NCBI GenBank assembly: GCA_016893485.2
Contig: JAFEKX020000001.1
Location: 1,674,001-1,738,000 of the forward strand
Origin: Streptomyces sp. P3
GTDB lineage: Bacteria > Actinomycetota > Actinomycetes > Streptomycetales > Streptomycetaceae
Reading direction: 5' to 3'
DNA length: 64,000 bases
Shown: positions 8,575 through 17,955 of the stretch, in pieces
How the letters are laid out: the number at the start of each line of letters is the position of its first letter
How positions within the stretch are numbered: position 1 is the stretch's first letter
The notes under the pieces: generated by a model
What the model saw: the letters and a program-made list of their open reading frames with translations, nothing else
Told to the model about the DNA's origin: nothing
Databases searched by the model: none
Program-made: the position numbers and the translations under genes

Positions 8575-10113
8575 ATGCTGCTGACCCGGCTCGCACATGT
8601 GTCCCAGGAGGTCGCCGCCACCTCGGCGCGGTCCCGGAAGATCGCTCTGCTCGCGGAGCTCTTCCGGGACGCGGAGGCCGACGACGTCCCGATCGTGATC
8701 CCGTATCTGGCGGGCCGGCTCCCGCAGGGGCGGCTCGGCATCGGCTGGAAGGTGCTGAGCCAGTCGGTCGAACCGGCCGCCGAGCCCACCCTCACCGTGC
8801 GCGAGGTGGACGCCCGGCTCACCGCCGTCGGCAAGGTGTCCGGCGCCGGTTCGCAGGCCGAACGCACCCGCCTGGTCGGCGAGTTGATGGGCGCGGCCAC
8901 CGCCGACGAACAGCGCTTCCTGTTCGGCCTGATCACCGGCGAGGTCCGGCAGGGGCGCGCTCGACGCGGTCGCCGTGGAGGGCCTGGCCCAGGCAACCGA
9001 CGTGCCCGCGGCGGACGTTCGGCGGGCCGTGATGCTGGCCGGTTCGCTCCAGACGGTGGCCGAGGCCCTGCTCGCCGACGGGCCCGCCTCCCTCGACCGC
9101 TTCCGGCTGACCGTGGGCCGCCCGGTCCTGCCGATGCTCGCGCACAGCGCCACGTCCGTCGCCGAGGCGGTCGGGAAGCTGGGCGACTGCGCGGTCGAGG
9201 AGAAGCTCGACGGCATCCGCGTCCAGGTCCACCGCGACGGCGATGTCGTACGGCTCTACACCCGCACCCTCGACGACATCACCGACCGGCTGCCCGAACT
9301 GACGGCCGCCGCGCTGGAGTTGAGAGGCGAGCGGTTCATCCTGGACGGCGAGGTGATCTCCTTCGACGCGGACGGACGGCCCCGCTCGTTCCAGGAGACG
9401 GCGGGCCGGGTCGGTTCCCGGGTGGACGTGGCGACGGCCGCCGAGACGGTCCCGGTCTCCCCGTGTTCTTCGACGCGCTGTCCGTCGACGGCCGCGACCT
9501 GCTGGACCTCCCGTTCGCCGAACGGCACGCGGAACTGGCCCAGTTGGTGCCCGAGCCGATGCGAGTGCGCCGGACGCTCGTGTCGGGCCCCGAGGACATC
9601 CCGGCAGCGGAGGCCTTCTTGGCCGAGACCTTGAAACGCGGCCACGAGGGGGTCGTGGTGAAAGGGCTGGACGCCCCCTACAACGCGGGCCGCCGGGGCG
9701 CCTCCTGGCTGAAGGTAAAGCCCGTCCACACCCTCGACCTGGTCGTCCTGGCGGCCGAGTGGGGCCACGGCCGCCGTACCGGCAAACTCTCCAACCTCCA
9801 TCTGGGCGCCCGGAGTTCGGACGGTTCCTTCGCGATGCTGGGCAAGACCTTCAAGGGCATGACCGACGCCCTGCTGACCTGGCAGACCGAGCGGCTCCAG
9901 GAGCTGGCCGTGGAGAGCGACGGCCATGTGGTGACCGTACGGCCCGAACTCGTCGTGGAAATCGCGTATGACGGACTGCAGAGGTCGAGCCGTTATCCGG
10001 CCGGTGTGACGCTGCGCTTCGCGCGGGTGGTGCGGTATCGCGAGGACAAGCGGGCGGAGGAGGCGGACTCGGTGGAGACGTTGTTGGCGGCGCATCCGGA
10101 GGTGAAGCCGTGA
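8575..10113 (+). CDS. ATP-dependent DNA ligase, frameshifted
   Basis: ATG at 8575 gives an N-terminal ligase domain (MLLTRLAHVSQEVAATSARS) of about 200 residues. The adenylation domain has the nucleotidyl-lysine motif CAVEEKLDGIRVQVH, then FILDGEVISFD and HEGVVVKGLDAPYNAGRRG, and the oligonucleotide-binding part with GASWLKVKP. About 513 residues, the usual length for the archaeal-type ligase present beside NAD-dependent LigA in Streptomyces. Two breaks are seen: an extra G at 8952-8955 and a missing C near 9463. The two cancel, so the last third returns to the first frame. It probably works in DNA repair. Its stop overlaps the GTG of the NUDIX gene. Confidence 0.87.
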   Translation: MLLTRLAHVSQEVAATSARSRKIALLAELFRDAEADDVPIVIPYLAGRLPQGRLGIGWKVLSQSVEPAAEPTLTVREVDARLTAVGKVSGAGSQAERTRLVGELMGAATADEQRFLFGLITGEVRQGRARRGRRGGPGPGNRRARGGRSAGRDAGRFAPDGGRGPARRRARLPRPLPADRGPPGPADARAQRHVRRRGGREAGRLRGRGEARRHPRPGPPRRRCRTALHPHPRRHHRPAARTDGRRAGVERRAVHPGRRGDLLRRGRTAPLVPGDGGPGRFPGGRGDGRRDGPGLPVFFDALSVDGRDLLDLPFAERHAELAQLVPEPMRVRRTLVSGPEDIPAAEAFLAETLKRGHEGVVVKGLDAPYNAGRRGASWLKVKPVHTLDLVVLAAEWGHGRRTGKLSNLHLGARSSDGSFAMLGKTFKGMTDALLTWQTERLQELAVESDGHVVTVRPELVVEIAYDGLQRSSRYPAGVTLRFARVVRYREDKRAEEADSVETLLAAHPEVKP

Positions 10114-10586
10114 GTGGGGACGCGAGGGGGAAGCGGAGCGCCGGGCTGTTGTTGTTCCGGCACACCGATCGGGGGCTGGAGGTGTTGCTCGGCCATATGG
10201 GTGGGCCGTTCTTCGCGCGCCGGGACGCGGGGGCGTGGAGTGTGCCCAAGGGCGAGTACGAGCCGGACGAGCCCGCCTGGGACGCGGCCCGGCGTGAGTT
10301 CCAGGAGGAGCTGGGGATCGCGCCGCCCGAGGGCGAGGCGATCGAGCTGGGCGAGGTGCGGCAGGCCAACGGGAAGGTCGTCACCGCGTGGGCGATCGAG
10401 GCGGATCTCGACCCGGCGGCCATGGTGCCGGGCACCTTCCGGATGGAGTGGCCGCCGAAGTCGGGGCAGGTCCAGGAGTTCCCCGAGCTGGACCGCGTGG
10501 AGTGGCTGAGCGTCGAACGGGCGCGGGAGGTCGTCGTCACAGCACAGGCCACGTTTCTCGACCGGCTGGCGGAGCACTCGGGCTGA
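10110..10586 (+). CDS. NUDIX hydrolase
   Basis: GTG at 10110 overlaps the ligase stop (GTGA). 158 residues with the NUDIX box GEYEPDEPAWDAARREFQEE followed by LGI, matching G-x5-E-x7-R-E-U-x-E-E-x-G-U. The N-terminal AGLLLFRHTDRGLEVLLGHM is the usual NUDIX beta strand. Coupling to a DNA ligase suggests nucleotide-pool sanitation or diadenosine polyphosphate hydrolysis, but the substrate is not visible. Confidence 0.88.
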   Translation: MSGDARGKRSAGLLLFRHTDRGLEVLLGHMGGPFFARRDAGAWSVPKGEYEPDEPAWDAARREFQEELGIAPPEGEAIELGEVRQANGKVVTAWAIEADLDPAAMVPGTFRMEWPPKSGQVQEFPELDRVEWLSVERAREVVVTAQATFLDRLAEHSG

Positions 10587-10659
10587 AGGGCCGCGTACGC
10601 GTTGCGGTCCCCGCGCCGCGCGGGAAGGTCGAAGCACAGCCCGCTCCAGGAGGTCAGCC

Positions 10660-12045
10660 ATGCCCATCGCGACGGTCAACCCGGCCAACGGCGAGACGCT
10701 CAAGACGTACGAGGCCATGGGTGCCGAGGAGATCGAGCGCCGGCTCCAGCTCGCCGAGGCCACGTTCCGCACCTACCGGACGTCCGCCTTCGCCGAGCGC
10801 GCCCGGCTCATGCACCGGGCCGCCGACCTGCTCGACGAGGACCAGCAGGACATCGGCCGGATCATGACCACCGAGATGGGCAAGCCGGTCAAGCAGGCCC
10901 GCGCGGAGGCCGCCAAGTGCGCGAAGTCGATGCGCTGGTACGCCGATCACGCGGAGGAACTCCTCGCCGACGAGCTGCCCGCGGCTGCGGACGTCAAGGA
11001 CTCGGGCGGTTCACGGGCGTTGGTCCGCTACCGGCCGCTGGGTCCCGTCCTCGCCGTCATGCCGTGGAACTTCCCGCTGTGGCAGGTGATCCGCTTCGCC
11101 GCGCCCGCGCTGATGGCGGGCAACGTCGGTCTGCTCAAGCACGCGTCGAACGTCCCGCAGACCGCCCTCTATCTGGAGGACCTGTTCCACCGCGCGGGCT
11201 TCCCCGAGGGCGCGTTCCAGACCCTGCTGGTCGGCTCCGGCGCGATCGAGGAGATCCTGCGCGACGAGCGGGTGAAGGCGGCCACCCTCACCGGCAGCGA
11301 GCCCGCGGGGCGCGCGGTCGCGTCCGTCGCCGGGGACATGGTCAAGAAGACGGTGCTGGAACTGGGCGGCAGCGACCCGTACGTCGTGATGCCGTCCGCC
11401 GACATCGAGCGGGCCGCGCAGATCGCGGTGACCGCGCGCGTGCAGAACAACGGGCAGTCGTGCATCGCCGCCAAGCGGTTCATCGTGCACGCCGATGTCT
11501 TCGACGCGTTCGCCGAGCGGTTCGTGGCCGGGATGAAGGCGCTCACTGTCGGTGATCCGCTGGAGGAGGAGACCGAGGTCGGACCGGTCGCGAGCGAGGC
11601 GGGCCGCAGCGATCTGGAGGAGCTCGTCGACGACGCGGTGGAGAGCGGGGCGACCGTGCTGTGCGGCGGTGAGCGGCCGGACGGGCCCGGCTGGTTCTAC
11701 CCGCCGACGGTCCTCACCGACATCACCCGTGAGATGCGGATCCACCGCGAGGAGACGTTCGGACCCGTCGCCACGCTGTACCGGGTCGCCGACCTCGACG
11801 AGGCCGTCCTCCTCGCCAACGACACGCCGTTCGGGCTGAGTTCCAACGTGTGGACGCGGGACGAGGCGGAGGTCGAGCGGTTCGTACGGGACCTGGAGGC
11901 GGGTGGGGTCTTCTTCAACGGGATGACCGCGTCGCATCCGGCGTTCCCGTTCGGCGGGGTGAAGCGGTCCGGGTACGGGCGGGAGCTGTCGGAGCACGGA
12001 ATCCGCGAGTTCTGCAACATCACCACGGTATGGCACGGAGCGTGA
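10660..12045 (+). CDS. NADP-dependent aldehyde (succinate-semialdehyde type) dehydrogenase
   Basis: 461 residues from ATG 10660 preceded by AGGAGG. Aldehyde dehydrogenase signatures are intact: PWNFPLWQVIRFAAPALMAG, the glutamate motif LELGGSDP and the cysteine motif NNGQSCIAAKRF. The sequence type (VNPANGE start, short length) is that of GabD/YneI-like succinate-semialdehyde dehydrogenases, which make succinate from the semialdehyde. Substrate preference is inference. It is independent of the NUDIX gene (73-bp gap). Confidence 0.85.
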   Translation: MPIATVNPANGETLKTYEAMGAEEIERRLQLAEATFRTYRTSAFAERARLMHRAADLLDEDQQDIGRIMTTEMGKPVKQARAEAAKCAKSMRWYADHAEELLADELPAAADVKDSGGSRALVRYRPLGPVLAVMPWNFPLWQVIRFAAPALMAGNVGLLKHASNVPQTALYLEDLFHRAGFPEGAFQTLLVGSGAIEEILRDERVKAATLTGSEPAGRAVASVAGDMVKKTVLELGGSDPYVVMPSADIERAAQIAVTARVQNNGQSCIAAKRFIVHADVFDAFAERFVAGMKALTVGDPLEEETEVGPVASEAGRSDLEELVDDAVESGATVLCGGERPDGPGWFYPPTVLTDITREMRIHREETFGPVATLYRVADLDEAVLLANDTPFGLSSNVWTRDEAEVERFVRDLEAGGVFFNGMTASHPAFPFGGVKRSGYGRELSEHGIREFCNITTVWHGA

Positions 12046-12070
12046 GCGTTCCGCGGCTACGATCCCCTCT

Positions 12071-12307
12071 GTGAACCGCGAAGTGACTCTGCCTCTGATC
12101 GTCGACGACCGCGGGACCCTGCAGGTGGCTGCCGCCGATGTCAGCAAGCTTTTGCGCACCGTGGGCGGGCGGTGGCTGCACCTTGTCGAGGCCGGGGAGG
12201 AGGGGCTTGATGAGGACACGGTGGCCGCGTTGACGATCGAGCTGGCGAAATTGGCGGATCGCATTGACGTCGCGTGCATCGCGCACAGCAGTGGGGGCGC
12301 TTCGTAG
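12071..12307 (+). CDS. Small conserved protein, DUF6213-like
   Basis: GTG at 12071 begins MNREVTLPLIVDDRG; 78 residues. It is acidic, with the block VGGRWLHLVEAGEEGLDEDT and an alpha-helical end. It is conserved among streptomycetes as I recall (DUF6213), function unknown. It starts 26 bp after the aldehyde dehydrogenase and may share its transcript. Confidence 0.7.
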   Translation: MNREVTLPLIVDDRGTLQVAAADVSKLLRTVGGRWLHLVEAGEEGLDEDTVAALTIELAKLADRIDVACIAHSSGGAS

Positions 12308-12768
12308 GTGTGCGAGCGCGGGTGCGTCGTGGCTTGTAGCGCAGTTCGCCGCGCCCCGAGGAAGCCGCCCCCAGCGTGTTCCAGAAGGTCGCCTCGTAGT
12401 GGTTGAGCAGGCGGCCGTAACGCCCCGCTGCGTTCTCGTCCAGCCACTCCGCAGGCCTCCGCGAAAGCGATGAGCCTCTCCCCGCCGCGGGGATGACCCG
12501 GTGTTGTTCCAAGGCCGGGGTGGCGAGCATTTGCATGGGGGCCGTGCCGGTCGCGATGCGGGAAACGACGGGGTCGTCGGTCGTCGCGTGCCCCGTCTGT
12601 GGGGGCCGGATACTGATCCGACCTTTACACAGGGTCCCTGAATTGGAGTAGTCCACCGCGAGATCGCCGTCCCCACGGGTGATCGTGGGTGCACCACCAC
12701 CCTCTGAGGTGAACCACCTTCTGACCGGCGGGCGAAGGCCTTCCGGAAGGCGAAAGCAGGGACGGTTC
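12308..12768. other. Intergenic region with repeat copy B and possible gene remnant
   Basis: 461 bp without an intact gene. 12309-12356 is a diverged copy of the dispersed intergenic repeat. On the minus strand about 12640 to 12370 has protein-like residues (IRPPQTGHATTDDPVVSRIA, then AEWLDENAAGRYGRLLNHYE) but no start or recognisable domain. It may be a decayed or frameshifted gene. The rppA promoter must lie in the right end; no clear -10/-35 was picked. Confidence 0.35.
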
Positions 12769-13833
12769 ATGGCGACTTTGTGCAAACCCTCGGTGTCGGT
12801 TCCCGAGCACGTGATCACGATGGAGGAGACGCTGGAGCTGGCGCGCTCCCGTCACGCGGACCACCCCAACCTGCCGCTGGCCCTCCGGCTGATCGAGAAC
12901 ACCGGTGTGCGGACCCGGCACATCGTGCAACCCATCGAGGAGACCCTGAAGCACCCGGGGTTCGAGGACCGCAACAAGATCTACACGGCCGAGGCGAAGG
13001 CCCGTGTCCCCTCGGTCGTGCAGCGCGCGCTCGACGAGGCGGAGCTGCTCACCACCGACATCGACGTGATCATCTACGTCTCGTGCACGGGCTTCATGAT
13101 GCCCTCGCTCACGGCCTGGCTGATCAACGAGATGGCCTTCGAGTCCACCACCCGCCAGATCCCCATCGCCCAGCTGGGCTGCGCGGCCGGCGGCGCGGCC
13201 ATCAACCGGGCGCACGACTTCTGCACGGCCTACCCCGAGGCCAACGCGCTCATCGTGGCCTGCGAGTTCTGCTCGCTGTGCTACCAGCCGACCGACCTCG
13301 GCATCGGCTCCCTGCTCTCCAACGGCCTGTTCGGCGACGGCATCGCCGCCGCGGTCGTGCGCGGGCGCGGCGGCACGGGCATCCAGCTGGAGCGCAACGG
13401 GTCGTACCTGATCCCCAAGACCGAAGAGTGGATCATGTACGACGTCCGGGCCACCGGGTTCCACTTCCTGCTGGACAAGCGGGTGCCGGCCACCATGGAG
13501 CCCCTCGCGCCGGCGCTCCAGGACCTCGCGGGACTGCACGGCTGGGACGCGGCCGACCTGGACTTCTACATAGTCCATGCGGGCGGGCCCCGAATACTCG
13601 ACGACCTGAGCAAGTTCCTCCAGGTCGACCCGCACGCGTTCCGGTTCAGCCGGGCCACCCTCACCGAGTACGGCAACATCGCCAGCGCCGTCGTGCTGGA
13701 CGCGCTGCGCCGGCTCTTCGACGAGGGCGGCGCCGAACACCGGGCACGCGGGCTCCTCGCCGGGTTCGGACCCGGTATCACCGCCGAGATGGCCCTGGGC
13801 CGCTGGCACAGCGACGACCGAGAGACGGCTTGA
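12769..13833 (+). CDS. rppA: 1,3,6,8-tetrahydroxynaphthalene synthase (type III PKS)
   Basis: ATG at 12769 gives 354 residues. Counting from this start, the catalytic triad falls exactly at Cys138 (QLGCAAGG), His270 (YIVHAGGP) and Asn303 (TEYGN), the known RppA positions. RppA condenses five malonyl-CoA units into tetrahydroxynaphthalene, which oxidises to the red pigment flaviolin. CTGFMMPS and GFGPGITAEMALG are further chalcone-synthase-fold signatures. It is first of a three-gene cluster with a P450 seven bases downstream and a cupin. Intact, cytosolic. Confidence 0.96.
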   Translation: MATLCKPSVSVPEHVITMEETLELARSRHADHPNLPLALRLIENTGVRTRHIVQPIEETLKHPGFEDRNKIYTAEAKARVPSVVQRALDEAELLTTDIDVIIYVSCTGFMMPSLTAWLINEMAFESTTRQIPIAQLGCAAGGAAINRAHDFCTAYPEANALIVACEFCSLCYQPTDLGIGSLLSNGLFGDGIAAAVVRGRGGTGIQLERNGSYLIPKTEEWIMYDVRATGFHFLLDKRVPATMEPLAPALQDLAGLHGWDAADLDFYIVHAGGPRILDDLSKFLQVDPHAFRFSRATLTEYGNIASAVVLDALRRLFDEGGAEHRARGLLAGFGPGITAEMALGRWHSDDRETA

Positions 13834-13840
13834 GTACGGC

Positions 13841-15053
13841 ATGACTGAAGAGACGCTCACCGAGACCCTGCCCCCGTCCGGCCCTGGCCGGCGCTCGACC
13901 TGACCGGGGTGGACTTCGACCCGGTCCTCGCCAAGCTGATGCGGGAGGGTCCGGTCAACCGGATCAAACTGCCCAACGGCGAGGGCTGGGCGTGGCTGGT
14001 CACCCGGCACGACGACGTGCGGATGGTCACCAACGACCCCGGTTCAGCCGCGAGGCGGTGATGGACCAGCCGGTGACCCGGCTGGCCCCGCACTTCATCC
14101 CGGCGCGCGGCGCGGTCGGCTTCCTCGACCCACCGGACCACACCCGGCTACGGCGCTCGGTCGCCCAGGCGTTCACCGCGCGCGGGGTGGAGCGGGTGCG
14201 GGACCAATCCCGGCTGCTGCTCGACGAGTTGATCGACGAGCTGCTGCAGAACGGGCCGCCCGCGGACCTCACCGAGACCGTGCTGAGCCCCTTCCCCATC
14301 GCGGTGATCTGCGAGCTGATGGGCGTGCCGGCCGCCGACCGGCACGGCATGCACACCTGGACCCAGCTCATCCTGTCCTCCTCGCACGGCGCCAAGGTCA
14401 GCGAGAAGGCGAAGCAGGAGATGGGCGCGTACTTCGGCGATCTGATCGGTCTGCGGGAGGGCAGCGACGGCGAGGACGTGGCCTCGCTGCTCGGTGCCGC
14501 CGTCGGCCGGGAGGAGATCACGCTGGAGGAGGCGGTCGGGCTCGCGGTGCTGCTGCAGATCGGCGGCGAGGCGGTCACCAACAACAGCGGGCAGATGTTC
14601 TACCTGCTGCTGACCCGCCCGGATCTCGTCGAACGGCTGCGCGCCGAGCCGGAGTCGAGGCCCCAGGCCATCGACGAGCTGCTGCGCTACATCCCGCACC
14701 GCAACGCGGTCGGGCTGTCCCGGATCGCCATGGAGGACGTGGAGATCCGCGGCGTGCGGATGCGGGCGGGCGACCCGGTGTACGTGTCGTACCTGGCCGC
14801 GAACCGGGACCCGGACGTGTTCCCGGACCCCGAGAAGATCGACTTCACGCGCAGTCCGAACCCGCATGTGTCCTTCGGCTTCGGCCCGCACTTCTGCCCC
14901 GGCAACATGCTGGCCCGGCTGGAGTCCGAGCTGCTGGTGGACGCCCTGCTGGACCGGCTGCCCGGGCTGCGGCTCGCGGTACCGGCCGATCAAGTCCCGT
15001 TCAAGAAGGGCGCGTTGATCCGCGGGCCCGAGGCACTGCCCGTGACGTGGTGA
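13841..15053 (+). CDS. Cytochrome P450 (CYP158A/RppB type), frameshifted
   Basis: ATG at 13841, seven bases after rppA. Two missing C residues (13871-13875 and near 14036) must be restored; then the protein is about 405 residues. Seen: the I-helix segment GGEAVTNNSGQ, the K-helix ELLRYIPHR (ExxR) and the haem loop FGFGPHFCPGNMLARLE. Position next to rppA matches CYP158A2 (S. coelicolor) and RppB (S. griseus), which couple flaviolin or related naphthols oxidatively into dimers and polymers. Electron partners are not encoded here. The breaks are in C runs and look technical. Confidence 0.9.
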
Positions 15054-15060
15054 GGTGCCG

Positions 15061-15580
15061 ATGACGGCGACGGAGGGGCTGCTGGTGCCGCCCGGTCACG
15101 GCCGGGTGGTCCAGACGCCCGCGCAGCACGTGACGTTCAAGGTGACCGGCTCGCACTCCCGGACCGCGTCGACCTTCGAGGTGGTGGTGCCACCGGGGTT
15201 CGATGTCGGGGCGCATGTGCACACCCGTAGCGAGGAGTTGTTCTACGTGCTCGAGGGCGAGCTGGACGTCCTCGCCTTCGAGCCGCGGATCCGGACGCCG
15301 GACAACTGGCAGCGGTGGGAGTCCAGTTCGGGTTCCCGGGTGGTGCGGGCGACGCCGGGGACGGTGATCGTCGTGCCGCCCGGGTGTCCGCACGCGTTCT
15401 CGAACCCGACGGAGACGGCGGCGAAGATGTTCTTCCAGGCGTCTCCGCCGCCGGATCATGAGCGGTATTTCGAGGAGCTGTTGGAGATTCTCGGGGGGAG
15501 GGCCGCCGGATCATGCGGCTATCGAGGAGCTGCGGGGGCGTTATGACATCGAGCAGCTGACGCCCTTGAAGCACCGGTAG
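15061..15580 (+). CDS. Cupin protein of the pigment cluster, 3' end frameshifted
   Basis: The ATG at 15061 has GGTGAGG upstream, a better start than the GTG at 15055. Cupin motif 1 is visible as VGAHVHTRSEELFYVLEGELD and motif 2 as VIVVPPGCPHAFSN. In the given text the frame runs on to 15546. Removing one G from the run 15493-15498 gives instead PPDHAAIEELRGRYDIEQL and a stop at 15580, the natural end. Cupins at this place in rpp clusters have been linked to flaviolin oxidation, but the reaction is not established. About 172 residues. Confidence 0.82.
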
Positions 15581-15595
15581 TTGTTCGTCCACCTG

Positions 15596-15720
15596 TCGGT
15601 GGGGGCTGGTCGCGCGGTTCCCCGCGCCCTTGAAACCCCGCGTGCCCAGCGGGTTTCAGGGCGCGGGACTGTGTCGATGTGCGACTCCGCCGCGTGGGCG
15701 CGCTCAGCCCCCACCGGGCG
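15596..15720. repeat. Dispersed repeat copy C, a large inverted repeat
   Basis: GGTGGGGGCTGGTCGCGC on the left mirrors GCGCTCAGCCCCCACCGG on the right, with an inner hairpin 15622-15667 (CCGCGCCCTTGAAACCCCGC against GCGGGTTTCAGGGCGCGG). It lies exactly between convergent genes (cupin and acyl-CoA dehydrogenase) and probably acts as a two-way terminator. Confidence 0.75.
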
Positions 15721-15732
15721 CGCGCCCGAAAC

Positions 15733-16961
15733 TCAACGAATCGGCATCCCGGACAGGGTCCGTGCGATCACCAGCCGCTGAATCTCACTCGTGCCCTCGA
15801 AGATCGTGTAGATCGCCGCATCCCGGTGCATCCGCTCGACCGGATACTCACGGGTGTAGCCGTTGCCGCCGAGGATCTGGATCGCCTGCCCGGTGACCTT
15901 CTTCGCCGTCTCGCTGGCGAACAGCTTCGACATCGAGCCCTCGGCCGCCGTGAACTGCTTGCCGTTGACGGCCATCCAGGACGCCCGCCACACGAGCAGC
16001 CGCGCCGCGTCGATGGACGTACGCATGTCGGCGAGCTGGAAGGCGACACCCTGGTTGTCGATGATCGGGCGGCCGAACTGCTCGCGGGTCATCGCGTAGT
16101 CGAGGGCGACCTCGTACGCGGCGCGGGCCGTGCCCACCGCCATCGCGCCGACCGCCGGGCGTGACGCCTCGAACGTCGCCATCGCCGCGTTCTTCACCCG
16201 CTCGCCGCCGCCGGCCTTCGCGCGCTCACGGGCGCGGGCGAGGCGCTCGTCCAGCTTCTCCTTGCCGCCGAGCAGGCAGGAACCGGGGACGCGCACGTTC
16301 TCCAGGACGACCTCGGCGGTGTGCGAGGCGCGGATGCCGTGCTTCTTGAACTTCTGCCCCTGGGACAGGCCGGGCGTGCCGGCCGGGACTATGAAGGAGG
16401 CGTGGCCCTTGGAGCCGAGGTCCGCGTCGACGACCGCGACGACGACGTGGACGTTGGCGATACCACCGTTGGTCGCCCAGGTCTTGGTGCCGTTGAGCAC
16501 CCACTCGTCCTTGGCCTCGTCGTACACCGCACGCGTACGCATGGAGGCGACGTCGGAACCGGCGTCGGGCTCGGAGGAGCAGAAGGCGGCGACCTTCACG
16601 TCGTTGGCGTCGCCGTACATCTGGGGAATCCAGGTGCCGATCTGCTCCTCGGTGCCGTTGGCGAGGACGCCGACGGCCGCCAGGCCGGTGCCGACTATGG
16701 AGAGGGCTATGCCCGCGTCGCCCCAGAACAGTTCCTCCATGGCCATCGGGATGCCGAGGCCGGTGGGGTCGAAGTACTGCTGGGCGTAGAAGTCCAGGGA
16801 GTAGATGCCGACCTTCGCGGCCTCCTGGATGACCGGCCAGGAGTCTCCTCACGCTCGTCCCATTCGGCGGCGGCGGGGCGGATGACGTCGGCGGCGAAGC
16901 CGTGCAGCCAGTCCCGCACCTCCTTCTGTTCGTCGTTGAGTTCCATGGTGAACTCGGCCAT
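15733..16961 (-). CDS. Acyl-CoA dehydrogenase (single-gene type), frameshifted near start
   Basis: ATG at 16961 begins [20 protein letters not shown]. One base is missing near 16842, after which [19 protein letters not shown] continues in the main frame. About 409 residues. Signatures: [51 protein letters not shown], and [15 protein letters not shown], where the catalytic glutamate is the E of FEG. A soluble flavoprotein of fatty or branched acyl-CoA beta-oxidation. It is divergent from a TetR gene with operator-like repeats between, so local repression is likely. Confidence 0.87.
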
Positions 16962-16986
16962 GACTCCTCCAGCGGCGCACTAGCAT

Positions 16987-17001
16987 GTTACTTGCGGTAA
17001 C
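16987..17001. promoter_or_regulatory. GTTAC-TTGCG-GTAAC operator candidate
   Basis: Perfect 5-bp inverted repeat in the leader of the acyl-CoA dehydrogenase gene, 26 bp before its start, with a further GTTACC half-site at 17010. It is close to the type of site bound by TetR repressors of fatty acid degradation. The divergent TetR gene at 17131 is the natural candidate ligand. Confidence 0.55.
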
Positions 17002-17130
17002 CGAAGTCTGTTACCGACGGGTAGGAAAAGTCAACTCCCGATGACCACTCGGCAGCCCGTTCGAGGTGTTGGGGCCATTGAGTGTTACTTTGCGCAGGCG
17101 TCACCGATTCAGCACGGGTGGGGAGAGCTC

Positions 17131-17773
17131 ATGGACACCACGCAGCGGACCGATCAGCAACGGTCCGCCGATCGCCGACGGCGCGAGTTGTTGGAGGCCG
17201 CGGACAGAGTGGTGCTGCGTGATGGTCCGCAGGCCTCTATGAACGCGATCGCCGCGGAAGCGGGTATCACGAAGCCGATTCTGTACCGGCACTTCGGGGA
17301 CAAGGGTGGACTGTACGCGGCTCTCGCCAAGCGGCATACGGATGCCCTGTTGTCGTCGTTGCGGGCGGCGTTGGACGCTCCTGCCGAGCGTCGGGAGCGG
17401 GTTGAGGCGACGCTCGACACGTATCTCGCCGCGATCGAGGCACTTCCTCAGGTGTACCGGTTTCTGATGCATCCCGTTGACGGTGGGCAGACGGCTGATC
17501 AGGGTTCGACACCGGTAACCACTCTGTTCCGTTGCTTCGGCGGATGGGCGAGGAGTTGGCTCAGGTCATCGAGGAGCAGGTGGATCTCGGGCCCAACAGC
17601 CAGCAGCTGGCTCGGGTGTGGGGGCATGGGATTGTCGGGATGATGCATGCGGCCGGGGACTGGTGGTTGGGGAACGGCCTTGTTCTCGGGCGGAGTTGGT
17701 GCGGAGTTTGGCTGATCTGTTGTGGGGGCGGTTGGCTGCCGCCGGGGACAAGGTGGGTGGGCCGGGGTTCTGA
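17131..17773 (+). CDS. TetR-family repressor, frameshifted
   Basis: ATG at 17131 gives a typical TetR N-terminus: RRRRELLEAADRVV, then NAIAAEAGITKPILYRHFGD (the helix-turn-helix) and KGGLYAALAKRH. The ligand domain is broken at the G runs 17502-17504 and near 17671 (each one base short). Restored, it reads DTGNHSVPLLRRMGEELA and RAELVRSLADLLWGRLA with a stop at 17773. About 214 residues. It probably represses the divergent acyl-CoA dehydrogenase and senses an acyl-CoA. Confidence 0.82.
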
Positions 17774-17789
17774 CGGTCGACTTCGAAGT

Positions 17790-17820
17790 GCGGTCGTCTT
17801 CGAAAGCGGTCGTCTTCGAA
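17790..17820. repeat. Short tandem repeat
   Basis: GCGGTCGTCTTCGAA occurs at 17790-17804 and 17806-17820, with a diverged copy just before. It lies between the TetR stop and repeat copy D. Confidence 0.55.
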
Positions 17821-17913
17821 GTGCGGGTGCGTGGGGGCTGGTCGCGCAGTTCCCCGCGCCCCTGAAAAACCCCGCGCGGCGGGGCCGCACATCGGTATAG
17901 CCCCGCGTCCCTG
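17821..17913. repeat. Dispersed intergenic repeat, copy D (fullest form)
   Basis: GTGCGGGTGCGTGGGGGCTG, GTCGCGCAGTTCCCCGCGCC and the following CGCGGCGGGGCCGCAC and TATAGCCCCGCG blocks make the longest copy. It sits between the convergent TetR and deformylase genes. Confidence 0.65.
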
Positions 17914-17955
17914 GAATCACCGCTCACCGGACCCGCGAACCAGCCCCTGAAAACG

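Noticed and set aside
6900..8996. A 698-codon minus-strand frame
   Set aside because: Only its last part (6900 to about 7350) is the XRE-cupin gene; the rest is the shadow of the oxidoreductase and ligase genes.
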